Assembly: GCA_902595755.1 (NCBI GenBank)
Contig: CACJRF010000012.1
Location: forward strand, 1 to 32,010
Length of the DNA stretch: 32,010 nt
Direction of reading: 5' to 3'
DNA from: an uncultured Alphaproteobacteria bacterium
Lineage (GTDB): Bacteria; Pseudomonadota; Alphaproteobacteria; Methylaequorales; Methylaequoraceae
How positions within the stretch are numbered: position 1 is the stretch's first letter; each line of letters begins with the position of its first letter. Under the pieces are notes generated by a model, which was given only the letters and a program-made list of their open reading frames with translations, did not search any database and was not told the DNA's origin. The position numbers and the translations under genes are program-made. Shown here piece after piece: positions 16,844 through 26,106 of this stretch.

Positions 16844-19201
16844 ATGTTTAAATTTTTAAAAAGATTATTTTTACTTTGTATTACTGGTGTTTTGACTAGT
16901 ATTTTTGCAGTAGTTTTTGCTTTTTTTATTTATGGGAAAGATCTACCTAATTTTGATAAGTTATCATATTATCAACCCCGACTTGTTTCTAAAATTTTTA
17001 CTACAAATGGAAATTTTCTTGAAGATTATTCTAATGAAAATAGAATTTTTATTAACTATAATCAAATACCAAGAGAGCTAATTAACTGCTTTCTAGTTTC
17101 AGAAGATGTGAACTTCTACAATCATTTTGGCGTAGATTTTAAAGGTATTGCAAGAGCTTTTTTTAAAAATATGTCTAATATTTTTAGTGATAAAAGGCCA
17201 GAAGGCGCTTCAACAATTACACAACAAGTTGCTAAAAACCTACTCTTAACTAACGAGCTTTCATATTCTAGAAAAATTAAAGAAATGATATTAGCTTTAA
17301 GGATGGAGAATCTTTTAACTAAAAAAAGAATAATGGAGCTTTATTTAAATGAAATTTATTTAGGAAATGGTTCTTATGGTGTTGCATCTGCATCATTAAA
17401 TTACTTTAACAAATCTTTAACTGATTTAGAAATTGATGAGATGGCGCTTTTAGCAGCACTGCCTAAAGCTCCATCAAGTTACAACCCATATAAAAGTCCA
17501 ATTAGAGCATTGAAAAGAAGGAATTGGGTTTTAAAAAGACTTCTCGATGAAAAATTTATAGACGTTGAAGCATATATGGATTTATTAAATAAACCTATAA
17601 ATCTGAAAAGGACTGAAAAGATTCTAAATGATAATGCTTCATTTTTTAAAGAAGAAGTTAGAAGAAGTTTAATAAATAAGTTTAGTGAGAAAAAACTTTA
17701 TGAGGGCGGTATGACAATAATGACTACTTTGGATGAAAAAATTCAACTTCAAGCTGAAGAATCATTTCGTAAAGGTCTTAAAGATTTTACCAAAAGGAAA
17801 AAATGGTTAGGACCAATTGAAAACTTAAAAAATGAAGAGAAAATGTATGAAGCTTTTTTTGAATTAAAAAAACCAATTGGACTTTATAATGATGAACTTG
17901 TGTTAGTAACAAAAGTAAAAAATGACAGAATTGAGGTTTTATTTAAAAATAAACAAAAAATTTTACTTTATCGTTCAAATTTAAAAATAATTAAGGATAA
18001 AGAATTTAATTTTAAAAATAAATTCAAAATTGGTGATGTGTTAGTTTTGGAATTTGATGAAATAAACAATAACTTTAATTTATCGCAAATCCCTGAAGTT
18101 AATGGTGGAATGGTAGTTATGGATAATCGAACAGGTCGAGTTTTAGCTATGGTTGGAGGTTATGATTCAAGTTCATCTTTTAATCGTTCAACCCAAGCAA
18201 AAAGACAATTAGGTTCATCTTTTAAACCCATTGTTTACCTAACAGCTTTGGAAAATGGATACACTCCAATTAGTAAGGTTTTAGATGCACCATTTGTTGT
18301 TGATGATTATTCTGATAAAGGAGTGTGGCGACCAACAAATTATGGCAACAAGTTTTACGGTCTTAGTACTTTAAGATTAGGTATTGAAAAATCTAGAAAT
18401 CTTATGACGGTAAGACTTTCCGATCAATTAGGGTTAGATAAAATATCAAAAGTTTCAATAGAATTAGGTGTATACGAAAAATTTCCCAATTTAATCTCAA
18501 GTTCATTGGGTTCATTGGAAAGTACTCTCCAAAAAATTACAGCTGCATATGCAACAATTGCAAATGGAGGTTATAAGGTTGAGGCAAATTTAATAGATGT
18601 TATTTATGATAGTAATGGAGAAATACTTTATAAAGCTGACAACAGGCAATGTATTGATTGCATGGTTGAAAGTAGTTTAATAAATAATCCATCAGAGTTA
18701 AAAAGAGTCCCAATACCTGAGATTAAAAATAACTCCTTGAAAATTTTCTCAGAGGAATCAGCTTATCAAATGACTTCCTTTTTAATGGGTGTGATCGAAA
18801 GAGGCACAGCAAAAAATATAAATAATTTTAATTTTCAAATAGCCGGTAAAACTGGTACGACTAACAATAATCAAGATGCATGGTTCATAGGATATAATTC
18901 CGAGCTAACAGTAGGAGTTTTTGTCGGATATGATGTACCTAGGTCACTTGGAAGATTTGAGACAGGTTCAAAAGTTGCAGCACCTATATTTAATGATTTT
19001 ATGAAAAAAATTTATTCAAAAAAGAATCCAAGGCCTTTTATAATACCTAAAAAAATAAAATTTATGAATATTGATCTTTTTACTGGTGAACCCACTAATG
19101 ATAAATATATTACTGAAGCATTTAAATCAGGTTTTAGTTTTGATAGTATTGAAAAAGGTTATAATCAAAATAAAAATTTAGAATTTAGAGGTTTTTATTA
19201 A
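16844..19201 (+). CDS. mrcA: Penicillin-binding protein 1A, bifunctional peptidoglycan synthase
   Basis: A class A PBP that polymerises glycan strands and cross-links them. The ATG at 16844 (MFKFLKRLFLLC) puts a membrane anchor at about residues 8-32; a GTG at 16811 would lie inside the amidase gene. The product is 785 residues. The glycosyltransferase domain has Glu87 in SEDVNFYNHFGVD, EGASTITQQVAKNL, RKIKEMILALRME and ELYLNEIYLGNGSYG. A PBP1A-type OB-like domain lies between (about 300-420). The transpeptidase has Ser458 in SSFK (458-461), SRN (517-519) and KTG (669-671, in KTGTTNN). It is cotranscribed with the amidase upstream and prfB, which starts two bases after its stop. Confidence 0.95.
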   Translation: MFKFLKRLFLLCITGVLTSIFAVVFAFFIYGKDLPNFDKLSYYQPRLVSKIFTTNGNFLEDYSNENRIFINYNQIPRELINCFLVSEDVNFYNHFGVDFKGIARAFFKNMSNIFSDKRPEGASTITQQVAKNLLLTNELSYSRKIKEMILALRMENLLTKKRIMELYLNEIYLGNGSYGVASASLNYFNKSLTDLEIDEMALLAALPKAPSSYNPYKSPIRALKRRNWVLKRLLDEKFIDVEAYMDLLNKPINLKRTEKILNDNASFFKEEVRRSLINKFSEKKLYEGGMTIMTTLDEKIQLQAEESFRKGLKDFTKRKKWLGPIENLKNEEKMYEAFFELKKPIGLYNDELVLVTKVKNDRIEVLFKNKQKILLYRSNLKIIKDKEFNFKNKFKIGDVLVLEFDEINNNFNLSQIPEVNGGMVVMDNRTGRVLAMVGGYDSSSSFNRSTQAKRQLGSSFKPIVYLTALENGYTPISKVLDAPFVVDDYSDKGVWRPTNYGNKFYGLSTLRLGIEKSRNLMTVRLSDQLGLDKISKVSIELGVYEKFPNLISSSLGSLESTLQKITAAYATIANGGYKVEANLIDVIYDSNGEILYKADNRQCIDCMVESSLINNPSELKRVPIPEIKNNSLKIFSEESAYQMTSFLMGVIERGTAKNINNFNFQIAGKTGTTNNNQDAWFIGYNSELTVGVFVGYDVPRSLGRFETGSKVAAPIFNDFMKKIYSKKNPRPFIIPKKIKFMNIDLFTGEPTNDKYITEAFKSGFSFDSIEKGYNQNKNLEFRGFY

Positions 19202-19202
19202 T

Positions 19203-20298
19203 ATGAATTTAGGATTTGAAGATTTGTTGTCTCAAGTAGAGGTTTTAATTAAAAACCTAAGGGGGTATGTTTGAAAAAAAAGGAATTAGAGAAGAACTGA
19301 ATTCAATCGATTTGTCTCTAGAGAAGAATGATAATTGGGAAAATTATTCTGAAACAAATAATATTTTAAAAAAAAAAAATAACCTACAAAACTTCCTGGA
19401 TTTATTTGAAAAAAATTGTAGAAGCTTTAATGATGTTGCTGAGCTGATAAAACTCTCCAATGATGATAAAAACGAGAATCTTTTAAAAGATTTGAAAGAT
19501 GAACTTATTGATTTAAAGAACTCACTTAATAAATTGTATTTAGAAACATTAATGAATGGTAAAGCTGATTCAAAAAATGTCATTTTAGAAATTAATTCTG
19601 GCGCGGGAGGGGTGGAATCTCAAGATTGGGTTGCAATGCTTTTTAGAATGTATTCAAGATGGTCAGAGTCGAATGGATTTAAATGTGAAATATTAGATGA
19701 GAACATAGGCGAAGAGGCTGGCTATAAATCTATTTCAATTAAAATTAAAGGTGACAATTGCTATGGTTGGCTTAAACTTGAAAATGGTGTGCATCGATTA
19801 GTTAGAATTTCTCCATTTGATTCGCAATCAAGAAGACATACTAGTTTTGCATCTGTCTATTGTTACCCAGAAGTAGATAATACTATTAAAATTGATGTAA
19901 ATGAAAAAGAACTAAAAGTTGACACATTTAGAGCATCAGGAGCAGGTGGACAACATGTTAATAAAACAGATAGTGCTGTAAGAATAACTCATACACCTAG
20001 TAAAATCGTTGTTCAATGTCAAAGCAGTAGGTCACAACATAGGAACAAATCTATTGCTATGGAATTATTAAAATCTAAACTTTTTGAAATGGAATTAGCC
20101 AAAGAAGAGGAAGAGGGTAGAAAAAATAGATCAGAAAAGAGTGACATTAGTTGGGGCAATCAGATTCGGTCATATATAATGCAACCCTATACAATGGTAA
20201 AGGACCATAGAACAAAATTTGAGATATCCGATGTGAACGGGTTTTTAGACGGGAAAATCAAAGTGATTTTAGAGAATCAATTGATAAAGTTAACCTAA
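19203..20298 (+). CDS. prfB: Peptide chain release factor 2, made by programmed +1 frameshifting
   Basis: RF2 ends translation at UGA and UAA. The gene is in two frames. Frame 1 runs from ATG 19203 through 23 codons to the in-frame TGA at 19272-19274; frame 2 continues from GAA at 19273 to the stop at 20298, that is join(19203..19271,19273..20298), giving 364 residues (E. coli 365). The first part ends LIKNLRGYV, matching the E. coli VLRGYL segment. The UGA-recognition motif SPF is at 203-205 and the catalytic GGQ at 248-250. Other family blocks are EINSGAGGVESQDW, GVHRLVRISPFD, QSSRSQHRNKS and WGNQIRSY. A start at ATG 19267 would lack the first helix and ignore the frameshift. The 3' end overlaps bcp by 9 bases. 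Confidence 0.95.
19260..19274 (+). promoter_or_regulatory. prfB programmed +1 frameshift signal
   Basis: The sequence AGGGGG TAT GTT TGA matches the bacterial prfB autoregulatory site (E. coli AGGGGG TAT CTT TGA C): an internal Shine-Dalgarno element three bases before the slip codon, then an in-frame UGA. When RF2 is scarce the ribosome shifts +1 and makes RF2. Two deviations are visible: the slip codon is GTT, not CTT, and the base after TGA is A, not C. The protein matches family sequence on both sides of the shift, so the site is functional by inference. Confidence 0.92.
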
Positions 20299-20748
20299 AT
20301 TTTCTAAAAAATTATAAACTTCTTCAACATGCCCTTTAACCTTAACATTTCTCCAAACACTTATGATTTTCAGGTCTTTATCTACTACAAAGGTTGAACG
20401 CTGTATACCCATGTACTTTTTACCATACATAGACTTTTCCACCCAAACATTGAAAAGATTACAAAGAGTTCCATCATCTGAGGCCAAATCAAATTTTATA
20501 TTGTATTTGTTCTTGAACTTTTTATGTTTTTCAATAGGATCTTTCGATACTCCAATAATTTTAACTCCAAGTTTTTTAAGATTTTCATAATGATTGCCAA
20601 ACTCTATTGCTTCTTTTGTGCAACCAGGAGTATCATCTTTTGGATAAAAATATATTATGGTAGTGTTATCTTTAAGATCACCATCGTTAATTTCTTTATT
20701 TTCTTCAACTTGGAAAGATAAATTTTTTAATTTGTCATTTAGTTTCAT
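20290..20748 (-). CDS. bcp: Peroxiredoxin of the Bcp/PrxQ family
   Basis: A thiol peroxidase that reduces hydrogen peroxide and organic hydroperoxides, usually with thioredoxin. The peroxidatic site is DDTPGCTKEA with Cys43. The resolving Cys five residues later in many Bcp proteins is Ile48 here, so this is not the classic intrahelical two-Cys type; a Cys at 96 (DGTLCNLFNVW) could resolve instead, or the enzyme could act as a one-Cys type. Further family marks are GVSKDPIEKHKKF and EKSMYGKKYMGIQRSTFVVD. The 152-residue length is typical. Its end overlaps prfB by 9 bases and it diverges from the YhdP-like gene with 57 bases between. Confidence 0.94.
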   Translation of the reverse strand: MKLNDKLKNLSFQVEENKEINDGDLKDNTTIIYFYPKDDTPGCTKEAIEFGNHYENLKKLGVKIIGVSKDPIEKHKKFKNKYNIKFDLASDDGTLCNLFNVWVEKSMYGKKYMGIQRSTFVVDKDLKIISVWRNVKVKGHVEEVYNFLENLG

Positions 20749-20805
20749 ACTAACCTTTTTAAACTTTATAATTACATAACTATAAATTAGTGTATTTATA
20801 TAAAT
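20749..20805. promoter_or_regulatory. Divergent intergenic region between bcp and the YhdP-like gene
   Basis: This 57-base, almost purely A/T gap must carry both promoters. A perfect TATAAT (20767-20772, plus strand) is present but no good -35 element precedes it, so it is a weak prediction only. Confidence 0.25.
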
Positions 20806-23688
20806 ATGAAAAATAAATATTTAATCAAGCTATCATTAATATTTTCGTTTTTTTTTCTGTTAGTTTTAACTTCTTTATTTTCCTTTTTATATGTCATTTC
20901 TCTAAAACCAGTAAAAATTAATCTTTTAGATTACTTTGACAGAAAAAGTGAAATTTACAAAAAATATGATATCAGAGAGGTAGGAAGCGTCTATATAAGT
21001 TTTAATAAAATTTCAAAGAATTTTGAAATCTTAGCTGAGGATATTATTGTAGGGAATAATCATCTTGATAATATACTTGTAGGAATTGATATCACATTAT
21101 CTGAAAACTTATTTGACACAACATTAAAAATATTTGACAGTAAGTTTGATTTATCTCAAGATAAAACCTTTTTAAATCAAAATACTGAAGAGAAAATAGA
21201 GTATGATCAATACTTAAATTTTTTATATTATTTTAAAAATATTGAGATTGTTAATAGTACAATTGAATTAAATTTAAATAGCGGCGATAAATTAAAATAT
21301 ATTTTTGATTTAGTTCTTAAAGCAAAAAATGACTTAAGAATTCTAGTAAATGAAAGAACTAACAAATTGGATAATTACCTTTTAGTTGAAAATGGAGGTA
21401 ATGAAAATCTTTATAATCTTAAGCTTAAAAACTTCTCGTTTAAATTTTTAAATAATTTTTTTAAACATGAAAGTATTAATTTTGATAAATTAGAGATTTC
21501 CGGTAAATCTAACTTTTACACTAGTAATAATAATTTTCTTGAAAATTTAAAAGATTTTAATTTTGCAATTAATTCAGAAATTTCTTTTGAAACAAATAAA
21601 GGTTTTCAGAAAATATTTCTAAAGGATTCAAAATTAATTGGAGGAAAAAATAATGATTCATTTGAAATTGATTTTGAATTAAGTGATAGAGGAATAAATT
21701 CCAAGTTTAATTCAATATTAAGTATTAATAAACAAAAATCATCATCATTGAAAGTTACATCTGACAAAATAAACACTTTCCAACTTCTAGAACTATGGCC
21801 AAAAAATTTTCAAATGTCAGTTTACGAATGGATGTTAAAAAATTCTTCTGGAAATATTAATAATTTTATATTGGATATTGAGTTCAGTATATATAACCAA
21901 TTTGAACTTGAATCTCTTGAAGGAAACTTTGAATTTTCTGATACTGAAATTAGATATATGGAAAATATGCCTGTTGTTAAAAATTTATACGGAAAAGCAG
22001 ATATTTTAAATAGCAGTATAGTTTTTAACATAAATGGTGGAGATTCAGAAAATCTTGATTTAATGAATGGAACGGTAAACTTATTTGACTTAAATACCGA
22101 TGTTGAAAAAGCTGAAATATCTTTAAAAATTAAAGGAGGGAATTTAGAAATTATAGATTATTTAGATAAGTCAATAATTGAAAAAAATACATACTCAGAA
22201 TTACGTAATGTTTCTGGAAATAATATTGTTAACTTAGATCTTTCATTCCCATTATTAATAAATCTAAAAGCAGAGCAAATTATTTATGAATCTGATATTA
22301 ATATACAAGAGGGCGTTTATAAAAATTTTTTTAGTAATGAAGATATTCAGGATTTTAATTTAGATATTCTTGTTAATAATAGTAAAACGGAATTTGATGG
22401 TAATGGAAAATTATTGGGTTCGAGCTTTACTTTTAATGGGAACCAAATTTCTAAAAATGGTGATTTAGTAAATTTCATAACTGGAAATTATATTATTAGT
22501 GCAGAGTCTTTACCAGAAATTTTTTTCAATATTGAAGTTGAGGATGCTGGTTTCATTCCGATTGACTTTAATATAGAACTTTTATCTAATAATATCTTTA
22601 AATTTGAGGGTATAGGAAATCTAGATAAATATGGAATAACATCAAAATTTTTAGGTGAAAACTTAATTACTAAAGGTGGAAGAGTTAGATTTATAATTAG
22701 TCCGTTTGGAGATTTGAACTCTATTTTTTTTGATTTAGATACTGAAAATTTTAAAGTAGAAATTAATGCTAATTTTGATGAGGATACTCTTTTAAATGCT
22801 GAGATAACAAAGCTAACAAGTCCAAATCAAGATTTTAAATTAAGTTATAATAAAAAAGAAAATTTACTAAAAATATATGGAAATAAATTAAGCTTAATTT
22901 TTGAAGAAATACCTAAGAATAAAACCAATGACATTAAAAAATTATTTTTCGAGTCTGACTTGCGTGAGATAAAAATTAATCAATTAAGTTTTAATAATCC
23001 AAAAATTAATTTCTCTTTGAATAATAATATTTTTGACACTCTTGATATAAACTTAGTTTCAAATGAGGTTCATCATAAAATTTATATAGGAGATTATGAA
23101 TCCAATAAGAAATTTATTTTAGAAAGTAATTATTTACCTGACTTAATAAATATAGTTGGAAAAGATTTAGGAGTTTCTAGAGGAAGTTTAAAAATCGAGG
23201 GGCAAAAAAATGATACGAATAATAATTTTGAAGGTATGATTGCTGGTAATGATATAGTTTTTTCTGATGCCCCTTTTTTTGCTGATTTTTTTAGTTTGTT
23301 TTCTTTACAAGGACTTGCACAAAAAATTAAAGATGGGGGAATAATATTCGATAAATTAAATGCAAAATATGAATTAAGTGATAAAAAGTTAAGAGTAGTA
23401 GATAGTCTTCTTAGAGGAAGTGAATTAGGAATTCAATTTGATTCTGTTATTGGTTTAGATAGTGATTATTTTTTGACTAACGGTGCTATAATTCCTGCTT
23501 ATACACTTAATACTCTTATTACTAAGTTCCCAATTGTAGGTGATATTATAACTGCAGGCTCACCTGAGGATGGCTTGATTGGTGCAAATTTTAAGATAGA
23601 AAATAATAAATCTGGTGAGTTAGAAGTATCTTATAATCCTATTTCTGTATTTGTTCCAAATATTATTAAAAATTTCCTAACTGACTAA
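20806..23688 (+). CDS. YhdP/AsmA-like (DUF3971-type) envelope protein
   Basis: This 960-residue protein has an N-terminal membrane anchor (about residues 8-32) and then a long beta-strand-rich periplasmic region with many Asn, Asp, Lys and Ile repeats. The C-terminus matches the AsmA-like domain of the YhdP group: DAPFFADFFSLFSLQGLAQ, GGIIFDKLNAKYEL, GAIIPAYTLNTLITKFPIVG and NPISVFVPNIIKNF. The middle includes LWPKNFQMSVYEWMLKN, resembling the DUF3971 segment. In E. coli, YhdP, TamB and YdbH are bridge-like proteins needed for phospholipid delivery to the outer membrane; that role is inferred by family here. It is a single gene between divergent bcp and convergent tyrS, with a 12-base 3' overlap with the latter. 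Confidence 0.85.
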   Translation: MKNKYLIKLSLIFSFFFLLVLTSLFSFLYVISLKPVKINLLDYFDRKSEIYKKYDIREVGSVYISFNKISKNFEILAEDIIVGNNHLDNILVGIDITLSENLFDTTLKIFDSKFDLSQDKTFLNQNTEEKIEYDQYLNFLYYFKNIEIVNSTIELNLNSGDKLKYIFDLVLKAKNDLRILVNERTNKLDNYLLVENGGNENLYNLKLKNFSFKFLNNFFKHESINFDKLEISGKSNFYTSNNNFLENLKDFNFAINSEISFETNKGFQKIFLKDSKLIGGKNNDSFEIDFELSDRGINSKFNSILSINKQKSSSLKVTSDKINTFQLLELWPKNFQMSVYEWMLKNSSGNINNFILDIEFSIYNQFELESLEGNFEFSDTEIRYMENMPVVKNLYGKADILNSSIVFNINGGDSENLDLMNGTVNLFDLNTDVEKAEISLKIKGGNLEIIDYLDKSIIEKNTYSELRNVSGNNIVNLDLSFPLLINLKAEQIIYESDINIQEGVYKNFFSNEDIQDFNLDILVNNSKTEFDGNGKLLGSSFTFNGNQISKNGDLVNFITGNYIISAESLPEIFFNIEVEDAGFIPIDFNIELLSNNIFKFEGIGNLDKYGITSKFLGENLITKGGRVRFIISPFGDLNSIFFDLDTENFKVEINANFDEDTLLNAEITKLTSPNQDFKLSYNKKENLLKIYGNKLSLIFEEIPKNKTNDIKKLFFESDLREIKINQLSFNNPKINFSLNNNIFDTLDINLVSNEVHHKIYIGDYESNKKFILESNYLPDLINIVGKDLGVSRGSLKIEGQKNDTNNNFEGMIAGNDIVFSDAPFFADFFSLFSLQGLAQKIKDGGIIFDKLNAKYELSDKKLRVVDSLLRGSELGIQFDSVIGLDSDYFLTNGAIIPAYTLNTLITKFPIVGDIITAGSPEDGLIGANFKIENNKSGELEVSYNPISVFVPNIIKNFLTD

Positions 23689-24957
23689 TTCAATAATCCC
23701 ATATTTTTTTTTTCCTACATAAATAATTAAAAACTTTTTATTATTTTCCTTGGAGACTAATTTAAACGTATCAGCTCTTATTAACTCTTCTTTATTTGTA
23801 ATAACTTTTTCATTTAGCTTTACTGCACCCTGAGAGATTAATCTTTTCGATTCACTATTTGAACTTGAAAGCTGTAATTTCATTAAAGCTTCTTTTAAAT
23901 AATAACTTTTTGTTATCGTTTTCTCATCAATCGATATTTTTTTTTCACAATTTTCAATAGTAGAAAGGCCAACATTACCCTCAGTTAATAAAATATTAGC
24001 TTCTTTTTCTGCATTTTTTGAATCTTTTTCACTATGACAAATTTTAGTAACTTCATTAGCTAAAATAATTTTTAATTCATTAATATCTTTATCAGAATTC
24101 TTTAATTCATTTATATCTTTAGAATTAAGATCAGTAAAATAATTTAAAAATTGAAAAACATCAGAATCTGAAGTGTTTCTCCAAAATTGCCAAAAATCTG
24201 TAACCTTAAGCTTATCCCTAGAAAGCCAAATTGCTCCATTTGCAGTTTTACCCATCTTTTGACCTGCAGAAGTTGTTATTAATGGTGTTGTAAGACCAAA
24301 TAAGGTTGTGTCTATCATTTTTTTCGCTAACTCAATACCAGAAATAATATTTCCCCATTGATCAGACCCTCCAAATTGTATTTTACATCTAAATTTTTTA
24401 AATAATTCTACAAAATCATAGGCCTGTAAAACTGAATAATTAAATTCTAGGAAACTTAAATGTTGTTCTCTTTCTAATCTGATTTTAGATGATTCAAGGT
24501 TTATCATTTTGTTAACAGAAAATTTACTTCCAACCTCTCTAAGAAATGGGATTAATTTTAGTTGCATCAACCAATCATAGTTATCAACTATTTCTGCACA
24601 GTTAAATTGATTTTTATCAAAACTAACAAATTTCTCAAAAATTATCCTTAGTTTCTTTTTATTGTTATCAATTTCTTCTTTAGTTAAAATTTTTCTTGTT
24701 TCATCTTTTCCAGATGGGTCACCTATTAGAGTTGTACCTCCACCTAACAAAATAATTGGCTTATGTCCAAACTTTTGAAAGTTTCTTAGAATCATAAGTG
24801 GTAATAAGGATCCAACATGAAGACTATCAGAGGTACAGTCAAAACCAATATATCCTGTGCAAACATCATCTTTAAACAATTTTTTTATTGATTCTTTATC
24901 TGTAGATTGATGAATAAATCCCCTTGATTCTAAAAAGTCAAAAAAATTATTTTTCAT
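23677..24957 (-). CDS. tyrS: Tyrosyl-tRNA synthetase
   Basis: A class I synthetase that charges tRNA-Tyr. The 426-residue protein has the TyrRS-specific block TGYIGFDCTSDSLHVGS, with the HIGH-equivalent motif LHVG (46-49), then GGGTTLIGDPSGK, QAYDFVELFKKF, GGSDQWGNIISGIEL and the KMSKS-equivalent KMGKT (234-238). The C-terminal region (about 350-420) is an S4-type RNA-binding domain (SKRLISQGAVKLNEKV). It diverges from anmK with 27 bases between, and its end overlaps the YhdP-like gene by 12 bases. Confidence 0.97.
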   Translation of the reverse strand: MKNNFFDFLESRGFIHQSTDKESIKKLFKDDVCTGYIGFDCTSDSLHVGSLLPLMILRNFQKFGHKPIILLGGGTTLIGDPSGKDETRKILTKEEIDNNKKKLRIIFEKFVSFDKNQFNCAEIVDNYDWLMQLKLIPFLREVGSKFSVNKMINLESSKIRLEREQHLSFLEFNYSVLQAYDFVELFKKFRCKIQFGGSDQWGNIISGIELAKKMIDTTLFGLTTPLITTSAGQKMGKTANGAIWLSRDKLKVTDFWQFWRNTSDSDVFQFLNYFTDLNSKDINELKNSDKDINELKIILANEVTKICHSEKDSKNAEKEANILLTEGNVGLSTIENCEKKISIDEKTITKSYYLKEALMKLQLSSSNSESKRLISQGAVKLNEKVITNKEELIRADTFKLVSKENNKKFLIIYVGKKKYGIIELVS

Positions 24958-24984
24958 AATATTGCAGAGGTTATACTATATATT

Positions 24985-26106
24985 ATGAAAAAAAAAGAAT
25001 ATTATTCAATTGGAATAATGAGCGGCACTTCAATGGATGGGTTTGATTTTTCTTTAATTAAATCCGACGGAGTTTCGCAGGTAAAAGTATTAAAAAATCA
25101 ATTTTTCAAGTTAGAGAAAAAATTGACATATAATATAAGTGTCTTGATAAATAAATTAAATACTGATTTTGATAAAACTATTAGATCAAAATTTTTTTTT
25201 TCTACTCAAAAAGAGTTTAGCGAGCTAGTAATCGTAAATACAAAAAAGTTTATCAAAACTAATCATATTAATCTGAATATCATTGACGTTGTAGGTATTC
25301 ATGGTGTTACCTTAATTCATTCACCAAAAAAACATGTGTCAATTCAAATTGGAGATGCACAATATATTTCCAATAAATTGTTAAGAAAAGTTGTCGCAGA
25401 TTTTAGAGTTAATGATATAAAGAATGGTGGTCAAGGAGCTCCTTTAGTACCAATATACCATAATGCAATCTTCCCATCTAGTAATAAAAATATTTTAGTA
25501 ATCAATATTGGTGGAATTTCAAACTACACTTTATTAAGTAAAAATAAAATTTTTTCTTCAGATATTGGCCCAGGCAATGTGTTGATAGACAGTTTATGTA
25601 AGAGATTCTTTAAAAAAAACTTTGATAACAAAGGACAATTAGCTAAAAATGGGGAAGTGAACTTAGATTTAGTTAAAAATTGGAAAAAAAAAACCTTTTT
25701 AAAAAAAAAGCATCCTATTTCCTTTGATAATTATTACTTTAAATTAAATGATTTTATGTCTTCAGGGGTAAGCGTTTATGACAATCTAAGGTCATTAACG
25801 TTCTATACTGCATTTATAATATCAAACTTAGAGCGTAGACTTGACTGTAGGATTGATGAATGGATTGTCTCAGGTGGTGGAATAAAAAATATTATTTTAA
25901 TGAATCACCTAAAAGATTTAATCTCAACTGGAAAGGTTAGTAATACAGATGAGTTTGGTTATGATGGCGATTTTATAGAATCACAAGCATTTGCTTTTAT
26001 ATCTATAAGAACAATTAAAAGTCTAAGTTCAGCCTTTCCTGAGACAACTGGTTGTAAAAAAAGTAATATATGCGGTAAAATATATAACCCTAATAATATC
26101 AATTAA
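24985..26106 (+). CDS. anmK: Anhydro-N-acetylmuramic acid kinase
   Basis: AnmK opens the 1,6-anhydro ring of anhMurNAc released in cell-wall turnover and phosphorylates it, giving MurNAc-6-phosphate for recycling. The 373-residue protein shows IGIMSGTSMDGFDFSL at the N-terminus (GTSMDG 14-19), GIHGVTLIHSP, DFRVNDIKNGGQGAPLVPIYH, VINIGGISNYTL, DIGPGNVLID and WIVSGGGIKN, all typical. It diverges from tyrS, an arrangement seen in many proteobacteria. A TATACT sits at 24972-24977, only seven bases before the ATG, so the mRNA may be leaderless. The stop shares TTAA with the stop of the convergent hydrolase gene. Confidence 0.96.
   Translation: MKKKEYYSIGIMSGTSMDGFDFSLIKSDGVSQVKVLKNQFFKLEKKLTYNISVLINKLNTDFDKTIRSKFFFSTQKEFSELVIVNTKKFIKTNHINLNIIDVVGIHGVTLIHSPKKHVSIQIGDAQYISNKLLRKVVADFRVNDIKNGGQGAPLVPIYHNAIFPSSNKNILVINIGGISNYTLLSKNKIFSSDIGPGNVLIDSLCKRFFKKNFDNKGQLAKNGEVNLDLVKNWKKKTFLKKKHPISFDNYYFKLNDFMSSGVSVYDNLRSLTFYTAFIISNLERRLDCRIDEWIVSGGGIKNIILMNHLKDLISTGKVSNTDEFGYDGDFIESQAFAFISIRTIKSLSSAFPETTGCKKSNICGKIYNPNNIN

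Noticed and set aside
19203-19274. prfB as a pseudogene or UGA as a recoded sense codon
   Set aside because: The split matches the known prfB frameshift layout, and the protein fits family sequence on both sides. UGA is a normal stop in the 71-residue gene (7866-7868), the aminotransferase (13578-13580) and iscU (29659-29661).
20363-20721. Two plus-strand frames opposite bcp
   Set aside because: They are antisense to a clear peroxiredoxin and overlap each other; composition is that of a shadow frame.
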